Below, piece after piece: positions 13,442 through 24,755 of a DNA stretch of 64,000 nt. Within the stretch, counting starts at the first letter, position 1. The number at the start of each line of letters is the position of its first letter. Source of the stretch: Selaginella moellendorffii (lineage: Eukaryota > Streptophyta > Lycopodiopsida > Selaginellales > Selaginellaceae); assembly GCF_000143415.4 (NCBI RefSeq), contig NW_003314282.1, positions 1,547,767 through 1,611,766 of the forward strand, given 5' to 3'. A model generated the notes under the pieces. It was not told the origin of the DNA and did no database searches. It saw only the letters and a list, made by a program, of their open reading frames with translations. Both the position numbers and the translations under genes were made by a program.

Positions 13442-13757
13442 AAAATCTTGCAAGCAAGGGGATTATAAATTGGTTTCTAATGATGCTTGCATGAAATATA
13501 AATAGTAAATTGTTAGATAGATTGAATCACACATACTTACTAATGACTTTCAAAAATGAGCTAGAATAATACATTCAAAAGAAGATTGTCTTGTAGGTAT
13601 CTATACAGAAAAGATTACTTCGAAAAGCATTAGCACTAAGCTTACATTTTAAAACATTATATTTACAAGCTTATATATTGCTATACAATCCATTGATAAT
13701 TCAAGGAGATTTTCTATTCTTTTTTCCCTAAAAATAACAATAAACCAAAAGCTCATA
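13442..13757. other. Unassigned AT-rich spacer
   Basis: About 315 bp between a family D copy and the TRIM array. No gene or repeat family recognised. Confidence 0.35.
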
Positions 13758-14453
13758 TGTAAACTTCTTGAATTTGGACTTCCTAAGAGGTCATCCAACC
13801 CAATAATATTCAAACCTGATGCTCTGATACCAATAAAACAAACAAGGGAGCAAACCCTATGCCAACCTTAATCAATTGAAAAATAGAATGCATAAGTTTT
13901 TATTTGAACCTTATATAGATAATTTCTTGAGTCATTTTTTTTTTATTGTTTACAATCCACCACATTCATTGCAAATTCACGCCCTCGTGAACATAATCTA
14001 AGAGCCATAACTCTCTTGAGAGCTCTACACTTTTGACACCCTACCCCTCAGGTCAAGCTTAACCAAAGGCAAAATACCAAATGTCAATAAACCAAAAGCT
14101 TATATGTAAACTTCTTGAATTTAGACTTCCTAAGAGGTCATCCAACCCAATAATATTCAAACCTAATGCTCCAATACCAATAAAACGAACAAGGGAGCAA
14201 ACCCTATGCCAACCTTAATCAATTAAAAAATAGAATGTATAAGTTTTTATTTAAACCTTATATAGATAATTTCTTAAGTCATTTTTTTTGTTGCTTACAA
14301 TCCACCACATCCCTTGCAAATTTGCGCCCTCATGAACATAATCTAAGAGCCATAACTCTCCTGAGAGTTCTACACTTTTGACACCCTACCCCTCAAGTCA
14401 AGCCTAACCAAAGGCAAATAGACTTACCAAATGTCAATAAACCAAAAGCTTAT

Positions 14454-16176
14454 TGTGAGACACAAAATCCCTAGGCCCCAAAGTGGAGCTGGAAGGGTGC
14501 CACGTGGTAGTGGCCGAAGCGAAAACCAAACGAGCGTAACACGTTGGGACTAAAAGCTCCGACTTGAAAGGTCGAGAGCGGGAGTGGAACTCCCAACAAA
14601 GTGCTCGAGGAATGAGCACGAAGCAAGCCATAAGCGAGGCTCTAAAAAGGGACCCGAAAGGACCAACACATGACACGTGGAAGTGTCCGAGGCGGACCCA
14701 AGATGGAGTCCGAGATGGACCCGAAGTGGAGTCCGAGATGGAGTCCGAGATGGACCCGAAATAGAGTCCGATATAGAGTCCGAGATGGAGTCCGAGGTGG
14801 ACCCGAGATGGACCCGAGATGGAGTCCGAGATGGAGTCCGAGATGGGACCCGAGATGGAGTCCGAGATGGGACCCGAGATGGAGTCCGAGATGGACCCGA
14901 GATGGAGTCCGAGATGGACCCGAGATGGAGTCCGAGATGGAGTCTGAGATGGGACCCGAGATGGAGTCCGAGATGGGACCCGAGATGGAGTCCGAGATGG
15001 ACCCGAGATGGAGTCCGAGATGGACCCGAGATGGAGTCCGAAGTCGAGACCGAGACCGAGACCGAGATCGGGACCGAGACCGAGACCGAGACCGAGATCG
15101 GGACCGGGACCGAGGCCGAGGCCGAGTCCGAGTCCGAGTTCGAGTTCGAGTCCGAGTCCGAGTCCGAGTTCGAGTCTGAGAGGGTGAAAGCCCAAAGCGT
15201 TCGTCTCCCAGACCCTGGGGGGTTTGGTGAGCTCCAAAAGTATAGTAGGGGGGAGGACTGCAGTGGAGCCAGTTTGGCCAGGAAAGGCCAATTTGGCCCA
15301 GGAAGGCCGGACCCAGTGTTGGGTGATGAGATGCCCACTGTGAAGTCCAAGACTAGAGTGAACACGGACCGACAAGCGGGGTAGCTTGGTGAAGTGTTCA
15401 AGAGCCGGCTCTAGTTCCCCCGGGAGATCGACTGGCCGATGCTCCCAGTCCAAATGTGGGTGGCACTACCTACTTGGATACCTGGTGTGGCTCAACGGAA
15501 CCCCGCTCTAAGCCCATGGCTAGAGCACCCAAGGGCAGAAGGCGAGGAGAGTACCTAGGTGGCTCGCGTAAGGCCACGGTGTTCCGAAATGTTGTCCCAA
15601 AGACCCAGACTGTGGAAAGGAAGTGGAGCAATCCTCTGGGGTAGTGACCAAAGACACAGTCGTGTGGTGAGGAAGTCCCAGAGGACCGTGGGACTTAGTG
15701 GTCGGGCCTGTGGGTCTCGATCCAGTGGCAGTGTTGGCAAACACGGCCAGGGGCAGAAAGGGACTTAGTGGGGATTGACAGAGGGATATTGGGGAAGGCT
15801 ATTCCCCTTGTCGGTGGGCATCCTAAGAATGCTAAGGAGTGGATCTGAGATGACCACTCACAGATGGTTTGCCTAGTCTTGGATAGCCAAGACTGTGATG
15901 CAAGTGGTATTGGACTACCAGTGTGGCAAAGGTGATTGGGCATGGCCTTAGCGTAACGGGCTGCTATGTCGGTGGTACCTTTGAGTGTCGGTCATGGGAT
16001 CGGACACGTGGAGCACTTGGACCAAGTGCAAATGTTGAGTGGCATGGATGCCATTCTCAGGGCTAGCAAGTCCCAAGTCCTGGATTGGACTTATGGAGGT
16101 TGTGAGTAAGACTCCTCCAAGTGGTCGGAGGTGTGGTTAAGTGACTAAAGTAGAATGGAAAATTTAGTCGCTTACA
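14454..16176 (+). mobile_element. Family D LTR-like element, intact, with target duplication
   Basis: A 1723-bp insertion starting TGTGAGAC and ending GCTTACA, flanked by 'cttat' duplications (14449-14453 and 16177-16181). Removing it restores a continuous TRIM internal-LTR junction. Short TGT...ACA ends and a 5-bp duplication fit a solo LTR of a larger retrotransposon. It carries a GC-rich minisatellite (14700-15180) and a core-promoter-like module (15181-15250). Long open frames on both strands (up to 339 codons) come from the stop-free minisatellite and have no recognisable domain. Confidence 0.85.
14700..15180 (+). repeat. Minisatellite of 11-12 bp GA-rich units
   Basis: Alternating units of the type GAGATGGAGTCC and GAGATGGACCC, grading into 6-bp CCGAGA/CCGAGT units. 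It lies inside family D. Reverse, decayed versions occur at 1838-2090 and 12960-13190, and a related array at 63100-63390, so it is an integral part of the element family. Confidence 0.92.
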
Positions 16177-16592
16177 CTTATATGTAAACTTCTTGAATTT
16201 GGACTTCCTAAAAGGTCATTCAACCCAATAATATTCAAACCTAATGCTCCGATACCAATAAAACGAACAAGGGAGCAAACCCTATGCTAACCTTAATCAA
16301 TTGAAAAATAGAATATATAAGTTTTTATTTGAACCTTATATAGATAATTTCTTGAGTCATTTTTTTTTGTTGCTTACAATCCACCACATTCATTGCAAAT
16401 TCACGCCCTCGTGAACATAATCTAAGAGCCATAACTCTCCTGAGAACTTTACACTTTTGACACCCTACCCCTCAGGTCAAACCTAACCAAAGGCAAAATA
16501 AATTTACCAGATGTCAATAAACCAAAAGCTTATATGTAAACTTCTTGAATTTGGACTTCCTAAAGAGGTCATCCAACCTAATAATATTCAAA

Positions 16593-17049
16593 ACAAATCC
16601 TTAGAACCTTGGGGGATAATTAGGGATAAAATAGCCACTTTAAGGGACAAAGATAAAGTATGCTATAAATATTGACTAATGTTTTGGCAGCCAATAGATG
16701 GTGGGCTTGGCTTGTCATGAGAAAAATACAGATGTGATAGCTTTTAGGTCAACTCCATTGCTTGCTCTAGATTACAATATTATGAGCCATTGGGCATGCA
16801 ACCCATTAATGATGACAAAGCTTGTTGAAGGCTTAAGCTAAATGTCAATAGTGCTACCTTAGTTGTGATTAAGAATGAAGCTTTGCTATTGAGTGATTCC
16901 TTACCAACATACCAACATGGGTGTATAAGCTTTGTAAGTCATTTCCTTTTTATTCATTTGATTGCTAAATTAATATCTACACTTGATTAGAAACTTTCTT
17001 CTTTTGGAAGTGATTTCACTAGAGATTAGAAAGCTTAACAAACTATAAA
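16593..17049. other. Unassigned AT-rich sequence
   Basis: About 457 bp between two TRIM copies. I see no gene and no repeat match. Confidence 0.35.
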
Positions 17050-17545
17050 GACTAAGCAACCAAAGAAAAAAATTTAATATATGATCAATAAAGGTTCAAA
17101 TATAGAGGGAAAGGGCTTATGAATAAAAATGTATTATTTTTTTCAATTGGTTAAAGTCTTGGGATATTTAGAGTTAAATATTCTTAGATTTGAGTAGTAT
17201 TAGGTTGGGTGTTTTTCCAAGAAGTTCAAATTTAGGAGTTTATATTTGACATTAGTGCAATCTCAAGTCCAACTTGTTGGTTAACTAGAGGAATCACACT
17301 ATATGTTGAGATTGACATCTAATAAATCTATTTTGCCTTTGGTTAGACTTGACCTGAGGGGTAGGATGTCAAAAGTGTAGAGCTCTCAAGAGAGTTATAG
17401 CTTTTAAATTATGTTCATGAGGGCATGAATTTGCAAGGAATGTGGTGGATTGTAAGCAACAAAAAAAAAATGACTCAAAAAATGATCTATATAAGGTTCA
17501 AATAAAAACTTATACATTCTATTTTTCAATTGATTAAGGTTGGCA
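17050..17545 (+). mobile_element. Cassandra-like TRIM, decayed and 3' truncated
   Basis: First LTR about 17050-17243, internal about 17244-17449, second LTR starting TGTAAGCAAC at about 17450 and cut off near 17545. The same segment order as 3178-3778 is recognisable, including the 'ccaattggttaa' block and the 5S-like C-box half. Heavy C-to-T and G-to-A decay. Confidence 0.7.
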
Positions 17546-19352
17546 TAGGCCACAGTGATAACATATTTAAATTTTATCCCATGATTACATATGCTACACT
17601 CACCCCTCTTTAGATATGCTAATGTCCTCATTGATTATTGACTAACAACCCTTACTGAACCAAGAAGAATCAACACCTCCATTTCCACATTAAATCTACC
17701 AATCTTTCTGTTATATAAACTAGTTATTCTATATAAAGTAATTAGTCATCCACCCATACCAACCCCATAATCGGTGCTTTTGTCCATACAAGATAAAGGA
17801 CGTACTTATGAATGTCTAATATGTATGATTTCAATTTTAGAGGTAAGAATATACTTTGCTTAAAAGTATATTATATTTTAAATAGCCACTAATCAATAAA
17901 AATTGAACTTGTGCCATTTTTTCTAACATATAATGCACCCTATCTCTTTCCTCTTAAGCTAATTGCAAAAGGGACAATTATTTAATGATCCCATAATCAC
18001 ATGCATTATACTATTTTCTAAATGCATCTCTTTTGACACTAGCCTAAACTTGAGATCTAACAGCTATGGGAGGTTAAGCTCTATAGAATGCTGCAAACTA
18101 GACTTAAATTCAAAATCCTATTATAAATAAAGACTTTCTAGTTTAGATTAGTTAGAATTTAGGAAAAATGGCCTATACATTAGTCATGATGGCAGTGAGA
18201 GAAATCTTTAACACCTACTACAAGCAACTCAAAGCCTTTTCAAAGACATAAGTAACTGCCTTTGATGATACTCAAGAAGGCGTGAGCTGCTGTTGTGTGT
18301 GAGGAGTTGCTATGGCAAATTGCTTGACATCTTCCATAGTTGTGGTGGCACTCTAGGGATTGATAAGTGGGAGCAAAGCATTGTTGTACATCCACTACTG
18401 ACCTTATGCTTGCTACAGACTTGGTCGAGGCCGAAGAGGAAGGCAAGGTGTGGTACCTAACAGACTAGAAGATTGATGGTTATTGAAGCCTATCTTGCAA
18501 GATCATTATAACAACCTAATCAGACCCATAAAATTATGGCAAGATGATGGGATGAGGCTTTTCATCCCAACTTAGTCTCAATAAGAAATCCACATGCTTA
18601 ACAATTGGGAGTTCAAGCATCCAAAGACTGAAGTGGACAAGAGGTTTGACAAGTGGGGAGGTTTACTAAGGTATGTTTTATTTAAGATAGACATACATGC
18701 AAAGAATGGAATCCCTTACAATGCTTTAGAAGTGTTTCTAGCATGGTAGTTCTTTTAGTTAGCCTTTAAATCTTTCTTTTTTTATGTTTTCATGTCAAGA
18801 CTTATTATATATTAAACATAGTTTTAATATTTACCATTGGTTCATGAGTTTTATATAGTTTTTTAAAGCTTTAAGCTAGATGATTTTAGGGAAATCAATA
18901 GTGTGCTTTAGTATGATTTTAGGGAAAGAGAATGCTGCTATTGGGAGCGTCAGCACTCAAGGATTCCAAAGCCAGTTCTACAACACCTTTGTGGATCCAC
19001 ATTATTTTAGTCAAATAGTCAAAGTAACAAAATCATAATCAATTTAGGCAATTTCACTAGTTCCTAACCTTCTATTTTGTTAAGATCATTTGCCCAAGTT
19101 TGCCTGGGCTGATAGTGATAATTCTGTCTGCTCTACTCGGAAGTGCAGACGCCAGGCAAAGCCCACCCTAGCAGACGCCAGCCCTGCAGGGACGCAAAGC
19201 CTACCCTAGCAGAGACTTCTACAGGGGTTCAGCAGATTTACCTGTAGTGCTCGAGAAAAAGATAGCTTTCTTGGATATCTATATCCATTGCATTAGTTAG
19301 TCGTTTTAGGAGGGAAATATTCTTAGAATATTTGAGCTGATGAACAAAAATT
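17546..19352. other. Long AT-rich interval with one possible gene relic
   Basis: No intact gene seen. On the plus strand near 18610-18740 a broken frame reads as a stretch with 'KWGGLLRYVL', which resembles the GG-R-Y-V-L core of Crinkler/RHS-type proteins. Stops and frameshifts surround it, so at best it is a relic. At about 19140-19225 there is a small imperfect GC-rich tandem repeat ('cagacgccag' and 'cctagcag' units). Confidence 0.3.
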
Positions 19353-20490
19353 TCAGCATTCTGGCAATGGTTTTGGATACCTCATTTTATCGTTGCAATA
19401 CGAGTAACTCAAAAACTTGCGCCTCACCCAAGCTAGCCTCGACTTTTGTGTGCCGCTCAAACCTTGTTTGCCAAATTCTCCTTCACTGATCCTGTAGTTG
19501 ATGCTATAGACTGACGAGTCCCTAAAAAGCTTGAGGCCGGTGAAACTTGCAACAAATGGTGCTCGATTGTAATCGACAGGAAACTTTCCACCGGACGTAG
19601 CCCAGTTTGATCCGTCCCAAATAGTTGCGAGCACAGACATGGGTTTGCACGGGTAATCTTCGGCCTCCTTGGTCTTTATCATCTGCCGGATTGGAACATC
19701 ATCCACGAAGAACCTGAAACCTCTTCAAGAGTAAGTTCTGACTTTCCTTGGATTATTTATATACCATAAGAGAGATTTGAAGAACTTACACGATGTGATG
19801 TTGGTTCCAGAACACGCTGTAGCGATGAAACTCCAGCGATGGATCGAACCAGAGACGTATCCTCTCCTCCCGTCCAGTACGCACGCTTCCATTGCCGTAA
19901 ACATTGGTCTGGAGGACGTACGGCATGCCCGGGACGACGCCCAGAAACTCAAAGTCGATCTCGTCGTGCCTATCCGGAAACTTGTCCGAATTCGATGCCT
20001 GGAAAGAGTACGAAACTTGAAAACTTTGGTTTTCTTCTTCTTTTTCTATGTTACTTGTCACTTACGTAGAATGCTGTCACGACCCCGGCCGTGTAGTTTG
20101 ACGGGAGCTTGATGGACGCGCTGAAGAATCCGCCCTGGAAGGCCTCTTTGGACTTAAATCCCGATCCTGCAAGTTGAAATTCTCAGAAAAACTCTCTAGA
20201 AGCTTGATATCCAATTCCAGGGTTCTACCTGAGTGTCGATCCAACACGAGCTGGATGCTTTTTCCATCTTCCAGCTCGTTGGCGTTGCTGTGGCCCCAAA
20301 GAATTGAGTACGCGTCCCGGAATGGGACGGCCTCCTGGAACTCCACCAACAAAGATTGATCGATCGCCGCAGCATTGGGAGGATTTTTGGATCTCGATCC
20401 AGTCGCAGGCGTGAAGAGCAGTGTGAGAACACTTGCGAGGATTGCGAGAAGAGCAAAGGCCTCCTCGTTGGAGCTCCCAATTCTTGCCAT
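19353..20490 (-). CDS. Xyloglucan endotransglucosylase/hydrolase, group III-B-like
   Basis: Secreted GH16 enzyme that cuts and rejoins xyloglucan chains in the cell wall. Four exons on the minus strand: 20229-20490, 20066-20166, 19790-19998 and 19353-19713, with introns of 62, 67 and 76 bp and GT/AG ends; they give 310 residues. A hydrophobic signal peptide lies near residues 11-30. The active-site motif DEIDFEFLG is at residues 133-141, with E134 as nucleophile and E138 as acid/base, and an N-G-S glycosylation site at 157 follows. The segments [11 protein letters not shown] and GREER resemble XTH27/28-type proteins. The C-terminal domain keeps YSYC...LPEC but lacks the usual upstream cysteine pair. 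The start is the ATG directly before the signal peptide; the frame is open further upstream, but those residues are not family-like. Confidence 0.92.
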
Positions 20491-21352
20491 TAAACCGTTT
20501 ATCTTTCTTTCGCGCACCACTCCCGTTTTAAGGGGGCGTCCACACGTTTTCTTGTTGTAAGTGAGTGGGCTTTGGTGCGGCAAACAACGTTACAGGGAAA
20601 ACGGCAGCTAACTAAAAATCTGCCACAAAGCGAGAAAGAACAGCATTCGAATTTTCAAAGGAGTCCATGTGGAAATGCGATGACTTTGGAAATTTATATT
20701 TTAATCAGCATAAAAATTAACAATACGATTTATTTAATAACCTATTACTATGATTATTTCAAAAGATTTAAAATAATGTCTTTCTCAGTACATTGCGGAG
20801 AAAATGAAAATGAATAATTTAGAGTAGTAAAAATTTACGCGGATATATAGTGTAGCTTCGGACTTGGATTGAAAAATAGCAAAACTTTACCTCCTGGTTA
20901 TGAACAGTCCCGAGGAAGAAAACTGTGGCGAACTAACCCGGTCCTAAGAAGTTATAAGGCGTGTCACGTAGGAAATTACGCGTGATTGAAAACTTGAAGC
21001 ACAATGACAATCCCGCTGTCTTGTTTCTCCTACAGCAATGTTATGAGAACCTGGAATAAACAAAAAGGAAGGAAACGCAAAAGAAATGCTTACAAATGTA
21101 AATGTACCTTTCGTTCCTGCGAGATTTTGATCTCATCCCGCAGCTATCTGCAAACACTGACTATATATATATAGTCAGTTGATTCTCTATGTATAGAGAA
21201 TCAAGAACAATAGAAGATTGGAGCAGACCTTATGCCTGAAAACTTCATGACAATTTGAGGCTTTTCTCGCTATCCTGAAAAACAACACAAACTATCAGTA
21301 GAAATAACAAGAGAAATACCTCTAAGCGCCGGAGCTGACTGCCTTGCCTTCT
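20491..21352. other. Intergenic, with two adjacent perfect hairpin palindromes
   Basis: Region upstream of the XTH gene and downstream of the PPR gene, both on the minus strand. It has no gene I can support. A 24-bp perfect palindrome (21156-21179) abuts an 11-bp-arm inverted repeat with a 2-nt centre (21180-21203). Confidence 0.5.
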
Positions 21353-23027
21353 TCACCTGGTCTGGGAGACGAGAATGTAAGAAGCTGATCTCCCAGACTC
21401 GGAACGAAGAACTTGCTTCGCTATGGTGGCTCCTCGATCGGCATCTCCGTGATTGTTACACGCCGAGAGCAAACACTTCCAAGCAACTCCATCCGGCTGG
21501 AATGGCATGCTCTGGATCAAAGCCTCGGCCTCGTAAAGCAGCCCCGCTCGTCCCAAGAGATCCAAAACACATCTGTAGTGCTCCGGAACTGGCCGAAGAT
21601 AGTGATCCTGGAGCATCGAGCTAAAGTGTTCCAAGCTTTGCTGTAGCAGCCCGACGTGAGAACAAGTGTGGAGGATGCACGTGTAGCTCACTTGATCTGG
21701 TTGGAACCCCTCGAGGATTTGCTGCCGAAGGATGAGCTCCATGGCATCACACTTCTGGTGCTTGGAGCACGCCGCGAGCATCGAGTTCCACGAGAACAAG
21801 TCCCTGAAGCGCATTCTTCCGAACACTGACTCGGCCTCGCCAAAGCTGCCACACTTTGCATAAAAGTTGACGAGCGCGTTTTGGACGGTGATGGAAGAAT
21901 CGTAGGCCCCGGAAACAGCGACTTTGCTGTGGATTTTTCTCCCTTTGGTGGCATCTCCAGCGATCGAGCAAGCCGCGAGAACGCTGGCGTAAGTGATCGC
22001 GTTGGGCTTTTCTGGATCAAGCTATGAAAACTAAGAAGACAGTGCATAAAGAAAAGAGAAACAACTTACGAGGAGACGAAACCATTCTCTCGTAGAGCTC
22101 GATCGCAGGGACTCCATAGCCAAACTGGACGTAACCAGCGATCATAGCGTTCCAGGAAACGATGTCTTTGATCGTCATGGACTCGAAAGCCTCTCTCGCT
22201 TCGCCCATGCTTCCACCTCTCACATACATGCTCACGAGAGCGTTGAAAGCCGCCACGTCCAAGCGAATTCCAGAGCCCAAGATCATCTGGTGGATTTTCC
22301 TTCCGGTCTTGAGATCTTTTGCGGCACCCAGAATCGCCGAGTATGTGAAGCAATCCCTCTCCAGATCCATGCTCTCAAAGAGAAACATTGCCTGGAAAAA
22401 ATCCCCTCTGTGGGCATATGCTGTGATCATCGTGTTCCAAGACACGACAGTCCTGTTCTTCATCCCGTCAAATGCTTCCCTCGCTCGATCGATGCTGCTA
22501 CACTTGAAATACATCGTCACCACAGCCGTGGCAACGATCGCGTTGGAATCAAAACCACCAGCGAGGATCCTCTCGTGGAGAGCTTTCCCCGCGCCGAGCT
22601 CTCCCAGAATGGAGCAAGCGCTGAGGATGCTTACCATCGTGATCGCGTCCGGGCGCGTCCTTCCCTCGCAATTCATAGCCGCGTAGAGCTCCAGCGCCGC
22701 GCGCTCTTGCCCTTGCCTCACGCACGCCGCGATCAAGATGTTCCACGACTTGACATTGGGGCGGGCCAGGTTCGCGAGCACTGCCCTGGCGTCCGCGATG
22801 CCGCCCTCGTCGCCATGGCTGCTGTAGGCGCCGATGAGAAGGTTGCCGATGTAGCGATCCCTCGAGTCGATGCCGCTGCGCTTGATCTGGGAATGGACCT
22901 GGCGGAGGCCGGCGAGATTGGAGGAGTAGTGCTTGATAAGGCTCGCGATCGCGGGAATGCCAGGCACTGGTGGCGATGGCAATGGAGACGCGTCAAATTT
23001 CCTCCATTGCCAGGTAGAAGAAACCAT
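21353..23027 (-). CDS. PLS-class pentatricopeptide repeat protein, E-truncated
   Basis: RNA-binding helical-repeat protein, in plants normally imported into plastids or mitochondria for RNA editing, splicing or stability. Two exons, 22070-23027 and 21353-22011, joined across a 58-bp intron (donor GTAAGT, acceptor at 22012), give 538 residues. Repeated motifs such as VKSWNILIAACVRQG, VVSWNTMITAYAHRG, IVSWNAMIAGYVQFG and LFSWNSMLAACSKHQ mark S-type repeats spaced as in P-L-S triplets. The last part (AEALIQSMPFQPDGVAWKCLL) starts the E domain, but the protein stops soon after 'SASYILVSQTR', without the rest of E or a DYW domain. A further 3' exon or a small frameshift could explain this. The N-terminus is not obviously a transit peptide. 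Confidence 0.88.
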
Positions 23028-23200
23028 GGCTCAACGATAAACTTAAGAGAAAATTATATTGCTTCTTTCTATTTCTTAACTAAAGACTCTTGATAAACTT
23101 TTAAATAATGCACCTTATGGATCCTGTTTTTTGGATGAATTTTGTTCCAGGAAAGTATAGCAAAGAGCTAAGAGACTAAGTGAACTTAAAGCTTTAGTGT

Positions 23201-23407
23201 TTAAAGCTCACCACCATTTCCTCTTTGTATCCACATTGGACAACCTTCTCGTGAGTTATCTTTTCCTTCTCCTTGCATTTGATCCAAGAGATTGATGCAC
23301 TCATTGCTTTGTCCATGGTAAGTGTAAGTGGCAATGGCCAAGTTCCATGATGCCAAGTCCTTCTTAGCCATCTCCAACAAGAGCTTGGCTAGCAAGCCTC
23401 CATACAT
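23201..23407 (-). pseudogene. PPR gene fragment
   Basis: About 50 residues of PPR-like sequence (KDLASWNLAIATYTYHGQ, then NECINLLDQMQGEG) without flanking repeats. The surroundings are AT-rich repeat. Probably one piece of a PPR gene whose upstream part is at 25535-25830, with retroelements between. Confidence 0.75.
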
Positions 23408-23779
23408 TATATTATCTCTTATGACATCCTTACTAGCACATTTTGATCATTGCTTATCAACATAATTATGTGTAAAATGATAGAGGCTAAAGACACTTTT
23501 GCATTAACTTTAATACTGGATGGCATATTCTATGGTAGTCTATTGTGAATTTTACAGAATAATGGGAGTGATAACAATTTTGATTTGGCAATGTTTATTG
23601 AGAATCGCAATTTGGTGATACAAAAAGTTCTTCCATATACAATGGAAAGTGAAACTAATCATAACATTTTGATATTTGTGTAGAAGGGCTAAAAATGTTA
23701 GTTGGCAAAACCACACTCATAAAGAAGTTTAATCTTACAGACATCTATCTTGTAGATCTTATTTTTGGGATGTTATTCT
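23408..23779. other. Unassigned AT-rich spacer
   Basis: No recognisable gene. Likely the 5' continuation of the decayed retroelement that follows. Confidence 0.35.
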
Positions 23780-24480
23780 TGGGATCTTATGAACTTTTGT
23801 TGTTGGGACAAGAATAACAATTATGTTTTTGGGACTTTGACTCTTGTGAAGCAATGATATTGCACATATGAACAAGAGTTATTTTCCATTATTTATGCTT
23901 TGTGGACATGGAGGCACTATCTTTATGGTACAATGTTTGTAATGTTGATAGATCATAAATGTCTTGTGTTTCTATTCACATAAAAAGAATTGAACACTAA
24001 GAAACTCATTAAATAATTAAACTTATAGAGTTTGGGGAGTTTTCAAAAAGCATCATCTAGGGAAATGAATATAATGGTGGATACATTATTTTATATTTAT
24101 CATGTGACGAACTTACAAACTTACCAATACATTTAAGTAAAGTGATTAATAAGTTTATGTAGTTAGTTGAGTGTGCCAAGGCTCAGAATGCTAAGGTGGT
24201 TTATTTACAAGCCCAAATAAAAGTATCTTTCTCACTAGTAGATAGAATTCTCTATTACAATGGTTGTATGTATTTATCATGAGTGGATGCATTGATTAAT
24301 CAACTTTTATTTCATTATTATGATTGTCTATAGGCCGACCATTTTGGGGGGAAGAAGACATATAAACTGATTAAGGACAATTTTTATTGAAGGAATATGA
24401 AAGTTAATATTCTTAAGTATTGGAATTCATATGAACTTTATCAATAAGTAAAGATGCCTTGGGAGAAACTAAGGGGATGT
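23780..24480 (+). mobile_element. Ty3/gypsy pol relic: RNase H and integrase zinc-binding region
   Basis: Broken plus-strand frames read 'YALWTWRHYLYGTMFVMLIDHKCL' in part (RNase H of Ty3/gypsy pol) near 23890-23960, then, after several stops, 'ADHFGGKKTYKLIKDNFY' near 24335-24390, which matches the H-x-H...C-x-C integrase zinc-binding region. Multiple stops and frameshifts show it is dead. It lies between two PPR fragments. Confidence 0.8.
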
Positions 24481-24555
24481 TTGCAATTTTTTCTTATTCC
24501 TTAAAGTTATTGGTATACTATTTTTATGGACTTAATCACTTGTTTGTTATGAGCA

Positions 24556-24755
24556 TAAAGGTGTAAAAAACCAAAGTGCATAACTCGAAAAAGTAATTTG
24601 TAAAGGTTTTGTACAGAAAAAAGCTTATAAATAAAAGTGCGTCATTTTTTTCAACTGGTTAAAGGTTTTGGGATACTTGAGGTTAAACATCCTTGGGTTT
24701 GAATAGTTTGAATAATACTGGGATGAATGATCTCTCAAGAAGCTTAAAAAAGGCA
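24556..24755 (+). repeat. Decayed Cassandra-like TRIM LTR
   Basis: Recognisable blocks in the standard order: 'aactcgaaaaag', 'aagcttataaataaaagtgcg', 'caactggttaaagg', 'gggatacttgaggttaa', and a degraded 5S-like half ending 'tcaagaagc'. Ends are not clean. Confidence 0.6.

Larger units (their letters stand above)
13758..16592 (-). mobile_element. Tandem array of Cassandra-like TRIM LTRs, interrupted by family D
   Basis: LTR 13758-13954, internal segment, LTR 14105-14299, internal segment (split by the family D insertion 14454-16176), LTR 16183-16378, internal segment 16379-16534, and a truncated LTR 16535-16592. LTRs are about 195-197 bp with TGTAAAC...G(C/T)TTACA ends; internal segments are about 150 bp. 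LTR-internal-LTR-internal arrays are typical of TRIM elements. These LTRs keep the 5S C-box half, but the A-box half is replaced by a different segment; in the first LTR that segment holds a perfect complement of the initiator-Met primer-binding site (13821-13832). Confidence 0.8.

Noticed and set aside
14700-15180. CRISPR-like array
   Set aside because: Direct units without unique spacers; a eukaryotic minisatellite inside a transposable element.
14434-15453. 339-codon minus-strand open frame, with overlapping long frames on both strands
   Set aside because: Open only because the minisatellite unit lacks stops; no domain, several overlapping frames, and the frame runs out of the inserted element.
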